From JAFGXW01 sp964634385 (GTDB lineage Bacteria > Bacillota_I > Bacilli_A > Izemoplasmatales > Izemoplasmataceae), in contig CAZWIZ010000001.1 in NCBI GenBank assembly GCA_964634385.1, positions 62,001-126,000 on the forward strand: a DNA stretch of 64,000 bases, read 5' to 3'. Made by a program: the position numbers and the translations under genes. The notes under the pieces are model-generated. The model did no database searches. It was not told the DNA's origin and saw only the letters and a list, made by a program, of their open reading frames with translations. Below, one piece after another: positions 9,257 to 17,594 of this stretch; positions within the stretch are counted from its first letter, which is position 1, and the number at the start of each line of letters is the position of its first letter.

Positions 9257-10141
9257 CTAAACTTTCTTAATAAGTTTCTTACCAACTAAACCTACCGGCT
9301 TGAAAAATAAGAAAATCATAATAACAATATACACTATTACTGTATTCCATGTTGAAGTTACATAATACGCTGTTAAATTTTTAGATAAAGAGATTATGTA
9401 AGCTCCTATTACAGGTCCGTAAAATGTTTGAAATCCACCTAATACACATGCAAAAAATGCGTTTATTTGAACATCATTCATCATATTAATATCTACAGCC
9501 GTTTGTGGCGCAATAATAATTGCCGCTAATGTCCCGAAAGCAGCTGCAGTAGCCCAAGACATAAGAGTAACGTTTTTTGTTGGAACTCCCATTAATTTTG
9601 ATACAACTTCATTTGATGCAGTTACTCTAATGGCTAATCCCCAATCAGTAAATTTTAAAAACCAAAATGCACCACCCATTAATAAAATTGACAATCCAAT
9701 TGTAAATAATGCATTATATCCTATAGATGCTCCTAAAATGTCTATTTGGGTTGAATCTGTAAATGGAATAAATTTTGGCATAGGGATTGGTTCAACACCG
9801 AATATCATTGGAATAAATCCAATGATTACAATGATCAATCCTAAAGTAATAATTTCTTTTCCAGATGATCCAACTTTTGATGCAGGTCTAATAAATATCG
9901 TATCAATTATAAAACCTGTCAAAATAGCAGTAATTATAGAGATTGGAACAACTGCCCAAATACTCCATCCCCATTTAACTAGAATTGTCGCAGCAACAAA
10001 AGCATTTAAAGTTCCAATTGCTCCTTGTGCAAAATTTGCTGTTTTACTTGTCTTAAATATTAACACTACCCCAAGTGCTGCCAACGCATAAACACTTCCT
10101 GTTTCTAAACTTCTTAATAATAGTGATACAAATACACTCAT
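9257..10141 (-). CDS. livH: Liv-type ABC transporter permease (LivH)
   Basis: 294-residue permease, about eight membrane spans. Opens with the characteristic SLLLRSLETGSVYALAALG block and has the ATPase-contact loop AIRVTASNEVVSKLMGVPTK. Full length for the family. It starts 1 base after the stop of the KAS III-like gene, with GAGGTGGGG upstream, so transport and enzyme genes share one transcript. Confidence 0.93.
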   Translation of the reverse strand: MSVFVSLLLRSLETGSVYALAALGVVLIFKTSKTANFAQGAIGTLNAFVAATILVKWGWSIWAVVPISIITAILTGFIIDTIFIRPASKVGSSGKEIITLGLIIVIIGFIPMIFGVEPIPMPKFIPFTDSTQIDILGASIGYNALFTIGLSILLMGGAFWFLKFTDWGLAIRVTASNEVVSKLMGVPTKNVTLMSWATAAAFGTLAAIIIAPQTAVDINMMNDVQINAFFACVLGGFQTFYGPVIGAYIISLSKNLTAYYVTSTWNTVIVYIVIMIFLFFKPVGLVGKKLIKKV

Positions 10142-10142
10142 A

Positions 10143-11165
10143 TTAACCCCACCTCACAATACTAGATGCCCATACATATCCTATTCCAGCCGCTAATAAA
10201 CAAATATTATCTCCTGAACTTATAATTCCCTTTTCGTTCGCTAAATGAAGCGATAATATTTGATCGATTTGTCCTATATGTCCATAATCTTCAAGATACA
10301 TTGTTTGTTTATCAGATAAATGTAATTCTTCAAGTATATTTTTATGTCCTGAACGCTTAATATGAAGAATAGCTAAATAGTCTATATTTGATCTTTTTAA
10401 ATTAGATTTTCTTAATGATTCATCAACACAAGTTAACCAATTTTTTAAAGATACTTCGTTTAATCTATCTTTCATTTTTTTTGCATCCATTAACCTTAAA
10501 GATTTATATGCCCTATCTACATTATCTTTTGTAATCGGATTACAACTTCCTCCAATTACAACTCCTGCCGTTCTTGCTAGTGTTCCATCTGCAATAATAT
10601 GAGATCCTAAAATCAAATTTTTATTATAGTTTTTTTTAATTATTAAGGCCCCAGCTCCTGCTGATAGGTTATACATCATTGACATGTCTTTATCGCTATA
10701 ATCGACTAAATCACCATTTCTGTATCCACCAACAATCATAATTGTATTAATTTCATCATCTGCAATTAACATATCTTTTGCTATTTTTAAAGCAGATACA
10801 CTTGTACAACATCTATTTTGTAAATCAATACCCCAGGCGTTATATGCGCCTATTTTACCTTGCACATATAACGCTGAAGTTGTAAGAGGGTACTCTTTCC
10901 ATTCTTCAGTAATTGATAAAATTACATCAATTTCTAAAGGATCTACATCCGTATTATTTAAACAATCCAGTGCTGCTAAATAACTCATTTCTTGAGCACC
11001 TTCATCTTTATTAGCGTATAATACTTTTTTTATTCCTAATTTTTCTATGACAGCTTCTTCTGTCCAAATACCGTTTGTTTGTTTAGCAATCTCTTTCGCA
11101 GTTTTGAATTGTTTTGGTAAATATATACCTGTACCTACAATTCCTATTTTTATATTTTCGGACAA
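10143..11165 (-). CDS. 3-oxoacyl-ACP synthase III-like (thiolase-fold) enzyme
   Basis: 340-residue thiolase-fold condensing enzyme of the FabH/HMG-CoA synthase superfamily. The nucleophile is Cys in LQNRCCTSVSAL and a His occurs in LHIKRSGHK. In the third catalytic block FabH has HGNTS, while here the sequence is YGHIGQIDQ, so the Asn is apparently Gln and the enzyme is not a standard FabH. It begins with TTG at 11165, placed 6 bases after a strong GGAGGTGA. Being in an operon with thiolase and reductase but no ACP or FabD/FabF genes suggests action on acyl-CoA. Could make or cleave a 3-oxoacyl-CoA. Confidence 0.7.
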   Translation of the reverse strand: MSENIKIGIVGTGIYLPKQFKTAKEIAKQTNGIWTEEAVIEKLGIKKVLYANKDEGAQEMSYLAALDCLNNTDVDPLEIDVILSITEEWKEYPLTTSALYVQGKIGAYNAWGIDLQNRCCTSVSALKIAKDMLIADDEINTIMIVGGYRNGDLVDYSDKDMSMMYNLSAGAGALIIKKNYNKNLILGSHIIADGTLARTAGVVIGGSCNPITKDNVDRAYKSLRLMDAKKMKDRLNEVSLKNWLTCVDESLRKSNLKRSNIDYLAILHIKRSGHKNILEELHLSDKQTMYLEDYGHIGQIDQILSLHLANEKGIISSGDNICLLAAGIGYVWASSIVRWG

Positions 11166-11192
11166 GATCTCACCTCCATATTTAATTTTTTA

Positions 11193-11912
11193 TTATAATC
11201 TCATTCCACCATTTACATCTAGGTTATGTCCAGTAACATATGAAGATTCATCACTTGCTAAAAATAACACTGCATTCGCAATTTCATTAGGTTGTCCTAA
11301 TCTTTTAAGCATTGTTAATTTTGCGAATTTCTCTAACAGCTCTTCTGGAACAGTTTTAAGTATATCTGTCATAACATATCCAGGAGACACAGCGTTAACT
11401 CTTACTGGTACAGCTTTTCTTGCAAATTCTTTTGCCCATGTTTTTGTAAGTCCGATTAATCCAGCTTTTGTAGCTGAATAATTAGCTTGTCCAATATTTC
11501 CGTATTCTCCAACAATACTTGAAATATTAATAATTGATCCTCCACCTTTAAGTTCCATATGAGGTCCTATATATCTAACTAAGTTAAATACACCTTTTAG
11601 ATTTACATCTATTACGAAATTCCATTGTTCATCAGTCATTTTTCTTGTCATTGAATCTCTTGTTACTCCAGCATTATTAACTAATATATCAATTCTTCCA
11701 TATTTTTCTTCTATTGTATTAAAGAAATCAAGACATGCTTTTGAATCCGCTACGTTTAAAATATAACTACTAACATTTTCATTTTCATACGATAATTCAG
11801 TCATATCTGCAACAACTACTTGAGCACCTTCACTTGCAAATTTTAAAGCAATTTCCATTCCAATCCCTTTTGCTCCTCCAGTTACAACTGCTACTTTATC
11901 TTTTAATCTCAT
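11193..11912 (-). CDS. Short-chain dehydrogenase/reductase, FabG/PhaB type
   Basis: 239-residue Rossmann-fold SDR. Cofactor motif GGAKGIGMEIA (residues 12-22), NNAGV, catalytic Ser in INISSIVG and YSATK (Tyr/Lys) are intact; the C-terminus NVNGGM is typical. It would interconvert a 3-oxoacyl thioester and a 3-hydroxyacyl thioester in the cytosol. Asp35 in VVADM after the second beta strand suggests NAD(H) rather than NADP(H), which favours an oxidative (degradative) direction. The gene lies 2 bases after the thiolase gene. A biosynthetic FabG role is less likely away from other fab genes. Confidence 0.88.
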   Translation of the reverse strand: MRLKDKVAVVTGGAKGIGMEIALKFASEGAQVVVADMTELSYENENVSSYILNVADSKACLDFFNTIEEKYGRIDILVNNAGVTRDSMTRKMTDEQWNFVIDVNLKGVFNLVRYIGPHMELKGGGSIINISSIVGEYGNIGQANYSATKAGLIGLTKTWAKEFARKAVPVRVNAVSPGYVMTDILKTVPEELLEKFAKLTMLKRLGQPNEIANAVLFLASDESSYVTGHNLDVNGGMRL

Positions 11913-11914
11913 TC

Positions 11915-13129
11915 CTAATTTACCTCCATATTTTTAACGATAATTGCGGTTCCCATTCCTCCACCAATACATAATGATGCTAATCCGTATTTGGTTTTTC
12001 TTTTAAGCATTTCATGAATTAATGTTGTTGTTATTCTATTACCACTTGCTCCAACAGGATGTCCTAAAGCGATAGCTCCACCATTAACATTAGTTCTTTC
12101 AAGAATTTGCTCTCTTGTTAAATTATGTTGTTCTACTAAATCATGAATTACTCCTAAACTTTGAGCTGAGAATGCTTCGTTTAATTCTAAAAGACCCATA
12201 TCAGCTAAAGTTAAATCTATATTTGCAAATACATTTTTAATAGCCGGAACAGGCCCTAATCCCATATATAATGGTTCTACCCCGCCTTGTCCAATGCTAA
12301 CTATTTCAACTAATGGTTTTAGATCATATTTCTTTAATGCTTCTTCACTAACTAAAAGCATAAAACTAGCTCCATCATTTATACCAGAACTATTCCCTGC
12401 AGTAACACTACCATCTTTTTTAAATGCAGGTCTTAATTTACCTAATTTTTCAATATTTGTAGCACGATTAGGATATTCATCTGTATCTACAATAGTTTCT
12501 CCTCTTCGAGTTTTCACTATTACTGGAACAATTTCTTCTTTGAATCGTCCATTATCAATTGCTTTAATTGCTTTTACTTGTGATAACATCGCAAATTCAT
12601 CTTGTTCTAATCTTGATAAATTATACTTATCTGCAATGTTTTCTGCAGTAATACCCATATGAACGTTATTAAATACATCAGTTAAGGCATCATCTATCAC
12701 ATGATCTTTCATATTTATTCCGCCCATTTTTATTCCTTTTCTTACTTTTGAAGGTAATATAAATGGTGCTCCACTCATAGATTCTGTTCCCCCAGCAAGA
12801 ACTACATTATGAAATCCTGCTTTGATACTTGTATATGCATTCATTATACTTTTCATTCCACTACCACATACCATATTTAAACTGTATGCTGGAACAGAAA
12901 TTGGTATCCCTGCTCCAATAGAAACTTGTCTACCTAACCCTTGACCTATACCCGCAGGTAATATATTACCAACAATTAATTCATCAATGTCTTCCTTTGG
13001 AATATTATTCTCATCTAAAATTGCTTTTACAACAGTTACTCCTAGTTCAGCTGGATGAACTGATCCTAAAGCTCCTAAAAATGAACCGATTGGGGTTCTC
13101 TTTGCTGAAACGATATAAACTTTGCTCAT
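11915..13129 (-). CDS. Acetyl-CoA acetyltransferase (thiolase)
   Basis: 404-residue thiolase II. All catalytic blocks are present: nucleophile Cys in NMVCGSGMKS (about 90), LNEAFSAQ, GGAIALGHPVGASG (His) and the second Cys in CIGGGMG. It condenses two acetyl-CoA or splits acetoacetyl-CoA. First gene of the operon, transcribed away from the TetR gene, with an AGGAGG site 5-10 bases before ATG. Together with the SDR, CoA-transferase and importer it suggests breakdown of a 3-hydroxy or 3-oxo acid to acetyl-CoA. Confidence 0.93.
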   Translation of the reverse strand: MSKVYIVSAKRTPIGSFLGALGSVHPAELGVTVVKAILDENNIPKEDIDELIVGNILPAGIGQGLGRQVSIGAGIPISVPAYSLNMVCGSGMKSIMNAYTSIKAGFHNVVLAGGTESMSGAPFILPSKVRKGIKMGGINMKDHVIDDALTDVFNNVHMGITAENIADKYNLSRLEQDEFAMLSQVKAIKAIDNGRFKEEIVPVIVKTRRGETIVDTDEYPNRATNIEKLGKLRPAFKKDGSVTAGNSSGINDGASFMLLVSEEALKKYDLKPLVEIVSIGQGGVEPLYMGLGPVPAIKNVFANIDLTLADMGLLELNEAFSAQSLGVIHDLVEQHNLTREQILERTNVNGGAIALGHPVGASGNRITTTLIHEMLKRKTKYGLASLCIGGGMGTAIIVKNMEVN

Positions 13130-13229
13130 GATTTCCTCCTATTTATTATTATTGTTGAACTTTTTTTCTAAACCTTGATTTTTAATATCCTATCATTTAT
13201 ACTAATCATGACGTATATAATAATTCATT

Positions 13230-13262
13230 TTATGAACAGGTATTCATAACCTGAGGGGTTAT
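13230..13262. promoter_or_regulatory. Candidate TetR operator: two overlapping palindromes
   Basis: In the gap between the divergent thiolase and TetR genes: a perfect 7-bp inverted repeat TTATGAA-N6-TTCATAA (13230-13249) overlaps ATAACC-N5-GGTTAT (13246-13262), and another TTATTCAT follows. Size and half-site (TGAA/TTCA) resemble operators of TetR-type fatty-acid regulators. Probably bound by the adjacent regulator to control both directions. Confidence 0.65.
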
Positions 13263-13336
13263 TCATATATTAGCATAAAGCGTTTTCATTGTCAACGCAC
13301 TAAAAAAATATTTTTCAATATTAAGGAGAGATTATT

Positions 13337-13936
13337 ATGTTCCAAGAAATAGAAATTCCAACTACAAGAAATGGAAAAGCTACTTTTAATCTAATTGTAG
13401 AGGCAACAATAGAATTATTTTATAAGAAAGGATTTCACAATACTACAATTTTAAATATAACTAGTTCCGCAGGAGTTGGTGCTGGTACATTCTACTTATA
13501 TTTTCCAAACAAACTTTCAATATATAAATTCATACTTAATAAATTTCAACACGAAATTAGAAGAACTATTTCTGAAAAGGTGTCAGAAGTTGATGGCAGA
13601 TTCGAAAAAGAAAAAGTAGGGATTAAGGCATTCATAAACTACGCTATCGAAAATCCTCATTCTTACAATATTATTTGGGAATCTCTTTTTGTTGATAAAA
13701 ATCTTTTTATAGAATACTATGATGAATTTGCTAAAAAATATGAAAAAGGTCTTAATCAATCTATTATTGATGGTGAAATGAGAGATGTAAATACAGAGTT
13801 AGTCTCATATGTTTTAATGGGTGTAAGTAATTTTATAGGTTTAAAAGTATTACTTAACTTAGGGAAAAATAACGATGATATAGATAAAATAGTTTCAGAT
13901 GTTATGAATATCTTTAAAACGGGTATTTTTATATAA
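13337..13936 (+). CDS. TetR-family transcriptional regulator
   Basis: 199-residue repressor. The N-terminal helix-turn-helix reads FYKKGFHNTTILNITSSAGVG followed by GTFYLYFPNKLSIYKFIL, the classical TetR DNA-binding signature with recognition helix; the rest is a ligand-binding helical domain. AGGAGAGA precedes the ATG. It is divergent from the thiolase operon and next to palindromic sites, so it most likely represses that operon until an acyl-CoA or the transported compound binds. The ligand cannot be predicted. Confidence 0.9.
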   Translation: MFQEIEIPTTRNGKATFNLIVEATIELFYKKGFHNTTILNITSSAGVGAGTFYLYFPNKLSIYKFILNKFQHEIRRTISEKVSEVDGRFEKEKVGIKAFINYAIENPHSYNIIWESLFVDKNLFIEYYDEFAKKYEKGLNQSIIDGEMRDVNTELVSYVLMGVSNFIGLKVLLNLGKNNDDIDKIVSDVMNIFKTGIFI

Positions 13937-13948
13937 CACAATTAAAAA

Positions 13949-13978
13949 CACTTATGTCCCATCTTTTGGGTTAAGTGC
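13949..13978. other. Hairpin after the TetR gene
   Basis: CACTTA...TAAGTG arms with inner CCC/GGG, no T run. It may slow RNA decay or be the end of a lost element; no function assigned. Confidence 0.3.
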
Positions 13979-14050
13979 AATTTATGATGGTGTTTAGTAC
14001 AATATAACAAATTCTTTTTTATTAAATCACCACCTAAAATATCGGCATCA

Positions 14051-14077
14051 AAAAACCACCTAAAATAGGTGGTTTTT
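14051..14077 (-). terminator. Intrinsic terminator after mscS
   Basis: 12-bp perfect stem AAAAACCACCTA/TAGGTGGTTTTT with a 3-base loop and flanking A/T runs, placed just after the mscS stop. Probably works for both strands. Confidence 0.9.
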
Positions 14078-14082
14078 ACTTA

Positions 14083-15027
14083 TTACTTGTTTTCAGTGAC
14101 TTGATGAATAACAAGTTGTGGAAATGGAATATTAATACCATTCTCATCTAACACTCTCTTTAATTCTTTATTTAAAAATCTTCTTACATTAATACGATCC
14201 TTTTCCTCACATTGAGCAACAACTCTTACAACTACTGATGAATTTCCTAATTGTTCAACACCATCATAAATTGGACCTTCAATAATCTCAGGAATTTTTT
14301 CTTTAATACTAGGTAAATTGCTTTTGATAATCTTTTCGACTTTATCAATATCTGCACTATATTCAATAGAAATTTCAGATATTGCAAATGACAAATCATC
14401 AGATAAATTAATAATTTCACGGATATCAGAATTCGCAATAATTAAGACATTACCAAAAATATTTTTAATACGTGTATTTCTAGGACCTATTTCTATAACT
14501 TCACCTCTAAAGTCATCAACTTCAACAAAGTTACCTACTATAAATTGTTTTTCGAAAATAATAGATAATCCAGCAAAAACATCTTCTAATATTCCTTGGG
14601 CACCAAATGACACAGCTAAGCCAACAATTCCAGCTCCAGCTAACAATGTAGGTGTTGGAACATTCCATGCAGATAATATAAGAATTAACGCAGCAATCAT
14701 ACAACCAAATTTAACAATCGACGTAACGAGAATACCAATTGTTTCATTTCTTCTGTTATTTCTTGTCAATAATTTAATAATAATAGAGATAACATAGAAT
14801 ACGATACCGATAAATAATATAATAGCTATACTTTCCAGAATATTAATATAATTGTTTTTAATTAGACTACCAATATCAAAAAATTTACCGATTGAACTAT
14901 CAATAACACTTGCAAAAGCAGTACCTGGAAATAAAACACTAGAAAAACTACCAATTAAAATAAACGTAATAATAATAGCTAAAACAATCCATTTATGTAA
15001 ATCTAACCTACTCTTTTTTTCTTTCAT
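14083..15027 (-). CDS. Mechanosensitive channel, MscS family
   Basis: 314-residue small-conductance mechanosensitive channel that releases solutes on sudden osmotic downshift. Three hydrophobic N-terminal segments (about 12-35, 57-80, 103-130) are followed by the pore helix GAGIVGLAVSFGAQGILEDVFAG, rich in Gly and Ala as in MscS TM3, then the beta domain starting at FIVGNFVEVDDFRGEV and an alpha/beta C-terminal domain. It lies 11 bases downstream of the surface protein gene and so is probably co-transcribed with it. Confidence 0.92.
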   Translation of the reverse strand: MKEKKSRLDLHKWIVLAIIITFILIGSFSSVLFPGTAFASVIDSSIGKFFDIGSLIKNNYINILESIAIILFIGIVFYVISIIIKLLTRNNRRNETIGILVTSIVKFGCMIAALILILSAWNVPTPTLLAGAGIVGLAVSFGAQGILEDVFAGLSIIFEKQFIVGNFVEVDDFRGEVIEIGPRNTRIKNIFGNVLIIANSDIREIINLSDDLSFAISEISIEYSADIDKVEKIIKSNLPSIKEKIPEIIEGPIYDGVEQLGNSSVVVRVVAQCEEKDRINVRRFLNKELKRVLDENGINIPFPQLVIHQVTENK

Positions 15028-15038
15028 TGTTCTTCCTC

Positions 15039-16349
15039 CTATTCAAAAATAATAATATCAATGATTTGTCTTATTGAATAATCAAACTGACTTCTTATAC
15101 CTATTGTGATTTGATATGTAGAAGTTGTTGGTATAAATATTGTAAATGTGATTATTTTATCATTACCACTATCATTAAATAAATAAACTCCACTATCTAA
15201 ATATACATTATAATCACCACTTGTATCATAGGAATCATAATATACATTTTGAAAATAATCGTTAGGATCATTTAGGATAATTGATACTTCCATATAAGTA
15301 TCAAATGTTTCCACATTATAACTATATGTATAAATATCAAGTGTCGTTATTTCTTCCTGATAAATAGTCTCTTGTTCTCGCCTTAAGGTTAGCGGATTTG
15401 TATATGTTGCGATACACTCTAAAACATATGTTGTATTAGGTGATAACTCATTAATTACAAATTCATTCCCTCCGAATTCATGGCCTTCTTCTAATTCATT
15501 TTGATCAAAAATTATTTGATCTGTTCTTATAAGTAAATCATTTTTATAAATATTCATTTCATAACTGACATCACTAACATCCATATCGTTATATATAAAG
15601 AATCCAATCTCTTCACTATTGATATAGTCCGTATAGAGTGATGTATATAGCCTAAATGGTGGTGTTACCCAAATCTCATCAAGCAATTCAATACCTTCTG
15701 CCGTAGTACCTTCAAGATATATATGAAAAGCCTCAGATGTATATATATCCGACAACTCAATATTTACTCGTGATGAAGTAATAGGAATTGATGAATATTG
15801 CATTTCAGTATCATGTTCCGTAATATAACCATAATATAGATTAACCGAAATATATTTTAAATTAGGATCATAAATGGACACATCAACATAATAGTGTGTT
15901 AAATAATCAGTATCATCTGGTGTCACAGATAAAATCGTACCACCAATTTTATCATTAGTTGTAATCAACAAGGTATCCAGTCGCTCTTGCCCAAAACCTT
16001 TATTGCCATAAACACTTAACCGATATTCAGTATTATTTTCTAAATTATCAAAATAACCTGAGTTTTCACCCAAGCTAATAGATTGTTCATAATATTCTAA
16101 TTGATTTTCAAGTACAACAAAAAGAGTAGATAAATCTAAAGCATTTTCCTCATCAGTAACATTTACTTGGTAAACAACTTCTTCGCTTAATGCAACAGCT
16201 TTAATAACTTCAGCTTTAGGAGATGCTGGAATTAAAGTTACAACAGCAACCACAGCAACTGTAGACATAGCAAAAGTAGACATTAAATCTTTGATTGCTT
16301 CAAAACGTCTTTTTGTTTCTTCATTTTTCTTTCTGCGAGATTTTGACAT
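15039..16349 (-). CDS. Membrane-anchored surface protein with Fn3-like repeats, function unknown
   Basis: 436 residues, not recognised as a known family. A very basic N-terminus (SKSRRKKNEETKRR) is followed by one hydrophobic segment (about 27-48), giving an N-in, single-span topology with a large acidic, Tyr/Thr/Asn-rich exterior. The exterior shows three or four beta-rich units of about 90-100 residues with repeating LxNNTEYRLSV / LSPNTTYVLEC / STYQITIGI lines, as in fibronectin type III or Big-like domains. No sortase motif. Shares a transcript with mscS. Could be an adhesin or envelope-stress structure. Confidence 0.6.
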   Translation of the reverse strand: MSKSRRKKNEETKRRFEAIKDLMSTFAMSTVAVVAVVTLIPASPKAEVIKAVALSEEVVYQVNVTDEENALDLSTLFVVLENQLEYYEQSISLGENSGYFDNLENNTEYRLSVYGNKGFGQERLDTLLITTNDKIGGTILSVTPDDTDYLTHYYVDVSIYDPNLKYISVNLYYGYITEHDTEMQYSSIPITSSRVNIELSDIYTSEAFHIYLEGTTAEGIELLDEIWVTPPFRLYTSLYTDYINSEEIGFFIYNDMDVSDVSYEMNIYKNDLLIRTDQIIFDQNELEEGHEFGGNEFVINELSPNTTYVLECIATYTNPLTLRREQETIYQEEITTLDIYTYSYNVETFDTYMEVSIILNDPNDYFQNVYYDSYDTSGDYNVYLDSGVYLFNDSGNDKIITFTIFIPTTSTYQITIGIRSQFDYSIRQIIDIIIFE

Positions 16350-16456
16350 GATATACTCCTTAATTAGTATCTATAAAAACAAAAGTATTATCGTGGTGCG
16401 TCTTTACTTTATTATACACATAAAATCATTAATTAGAACTATATCTTAAAAAAAGG

Positions 16457-16995
16457 TAGTGTAAAATGGTTTTGGAAAAGTATTTAAAAAGGATAAGCTC
16501 CTAAGATATAATAAAAGTACAACCAATCATCATAAAGGAGCCCATCACATGTCTATTATAAATTATAAGTACGGAAAAATCATTAAGAATTGTATAAAAA
16601 ATGCATTTGGTAAAGAAATCAAATTGAAACTAATTGATAACTATCTTGATTTTTTTAATTATTTAGATGGCTTTTTACTTAAAATAATTAGGAAGTCTAT
16701 CATTGATTCCTTTGAATCTATTGATATAGAGTATAAAAATTCAACTCTTAGAAAACAGCTTTACTACACTAAGGGTTTATATCCCAGAACGATAATGACC
16801 CTCTTTGGTGAAATCACTTTTGAGCGTGAGTATTACGTTCCGAAGGATCGTAATATTGATGGGTTCTTTTATGTTGATAAGTTGTTTAACTTACCTAAAA
16901 GAGATTATTATAATCCAATGATTAAAGCTCTTATAATCGAAAAGAGCGCTCAATATTCTTATACCCAATCAGGTAAGAAACATGTTTATGCATAA
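16457..16995 (+). mobile_element. Truncated insertion sequence, UPF0236/ISLre2-like, left end
   Basis: Starts with TAGTGTAAAATGGTTTTGG, the same end sequence seen at 19604 and, more decayed, at 62098. It holds a promoter-like and ribosome-site region (AAAGGAG at about 16535) and the start of a transposase gene. The right end is lost; decayed sequence runs on to about 17115. Confidence 0.65.
16549..16995 (+). pseudogene. Truncated transposase (N-terminal third)
   Basis: 148 residues remain of what is normally about 450-480 in the UPF0236/ISLre2 transposase group. The segment RTIMTLFGEITFEREYY, followed by a YVDKLFNLPKRDYYNP stretch, is the family's N-terminal block before the lost catalytic part. 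The frame closes at TAA after an unrelated tail. ATG is supported by AAAGGAG 9 bases upstream. Certainly inactive. Confidence 0.7.
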
Positions 16996-17123
16996 GGAAA
17001 CAACCATGAAATTCTAGAGTAAAGTTTGTCTACGGTGGAAATACCCCTCTCTCAAAATTTAACCGTGTAAGAAAACAGGTAGCAAAATCAACTTATTATT
17101 CTTTATTTATAATTACGCAGATT

Positions 17124-17594
17124 TTACTTTGGCTTTGCTTGTGGCCAAAATAATTTTGTTATATCTTTCTTTTTTGGTTTTAGTTGAAATAGCCTTTGAT
17201 TTGTAATTACACTATCTAATCCACCAAAACCTTCTAGGTATTCTCCTACCTTAAGATATGTTAAATTATATTTTAACTTTCTCAATACTAGATTATAGTT
17301 AAGTCTAGTATATAACCCAGTTTTAAATCCGTTTCTCCTAGAGAGTTTTAAGAAGTAATTAAGTCTCTCTTCTTCCCACTCTCCCCCTAAAAACAGCACA
17401 CACGAAACTTGATTTTTATATTTCGTAATTAAACTCATAAAAATATCTTCTGTCAACAAGACACCATTGTTTTTATCATGTAAAAATGGACTATGACAAT
17501 TAACACAGTGACCTCCACATCCAGTAATGGCAAAAGCTAGAGAAATTTCAGTGGGAATTTCATTAAATACAATTGAATAACTATAATAGTTCAT
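17124..17594 (-). CDS. nrdG: Anaerobic ribonucleotide reductase activating protein
   Basis: 156-residue radical-SAM activase that puts the glycyl radical on NrdD. The [4Fe-4S] ligand motif is CX3CX2C in GCGGHCVNCHSP (about residues 26-36), followed by LFLGGEWE, equivalent to the GGEP SAM-binding motif but with Trp instead of Pro. The ATG at 17594 is inside nrdD and gives a 14-base overlap; a GTG six bases upstream is an alternative. Second gene of the riboswitch-controlled operon. No clear terminator follows; decayed IS sequence lies downstream. Confidence 0.9.
   Translation of the reverse strand: MNYYSYSIVFNEIPTEISLAFAITGCGGHCVNCHSPFLHDKNNGVLLTEDIFMSLITKYKNQVSCVLFLGGEWEEERLNYFLKLSRRNGFKTGLYTRLNYNLVLRKLKYNLTYLKVGEYLEGFGGLDSVITNQRLFQLKPKKKDITKLFWPQAKPK

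Noticed and set aside
13949..13978. Terminator for the TetR gene
   Set aside because: A hairpin is present but no T run follows; transcription may end at the 14051-14077 element instead.
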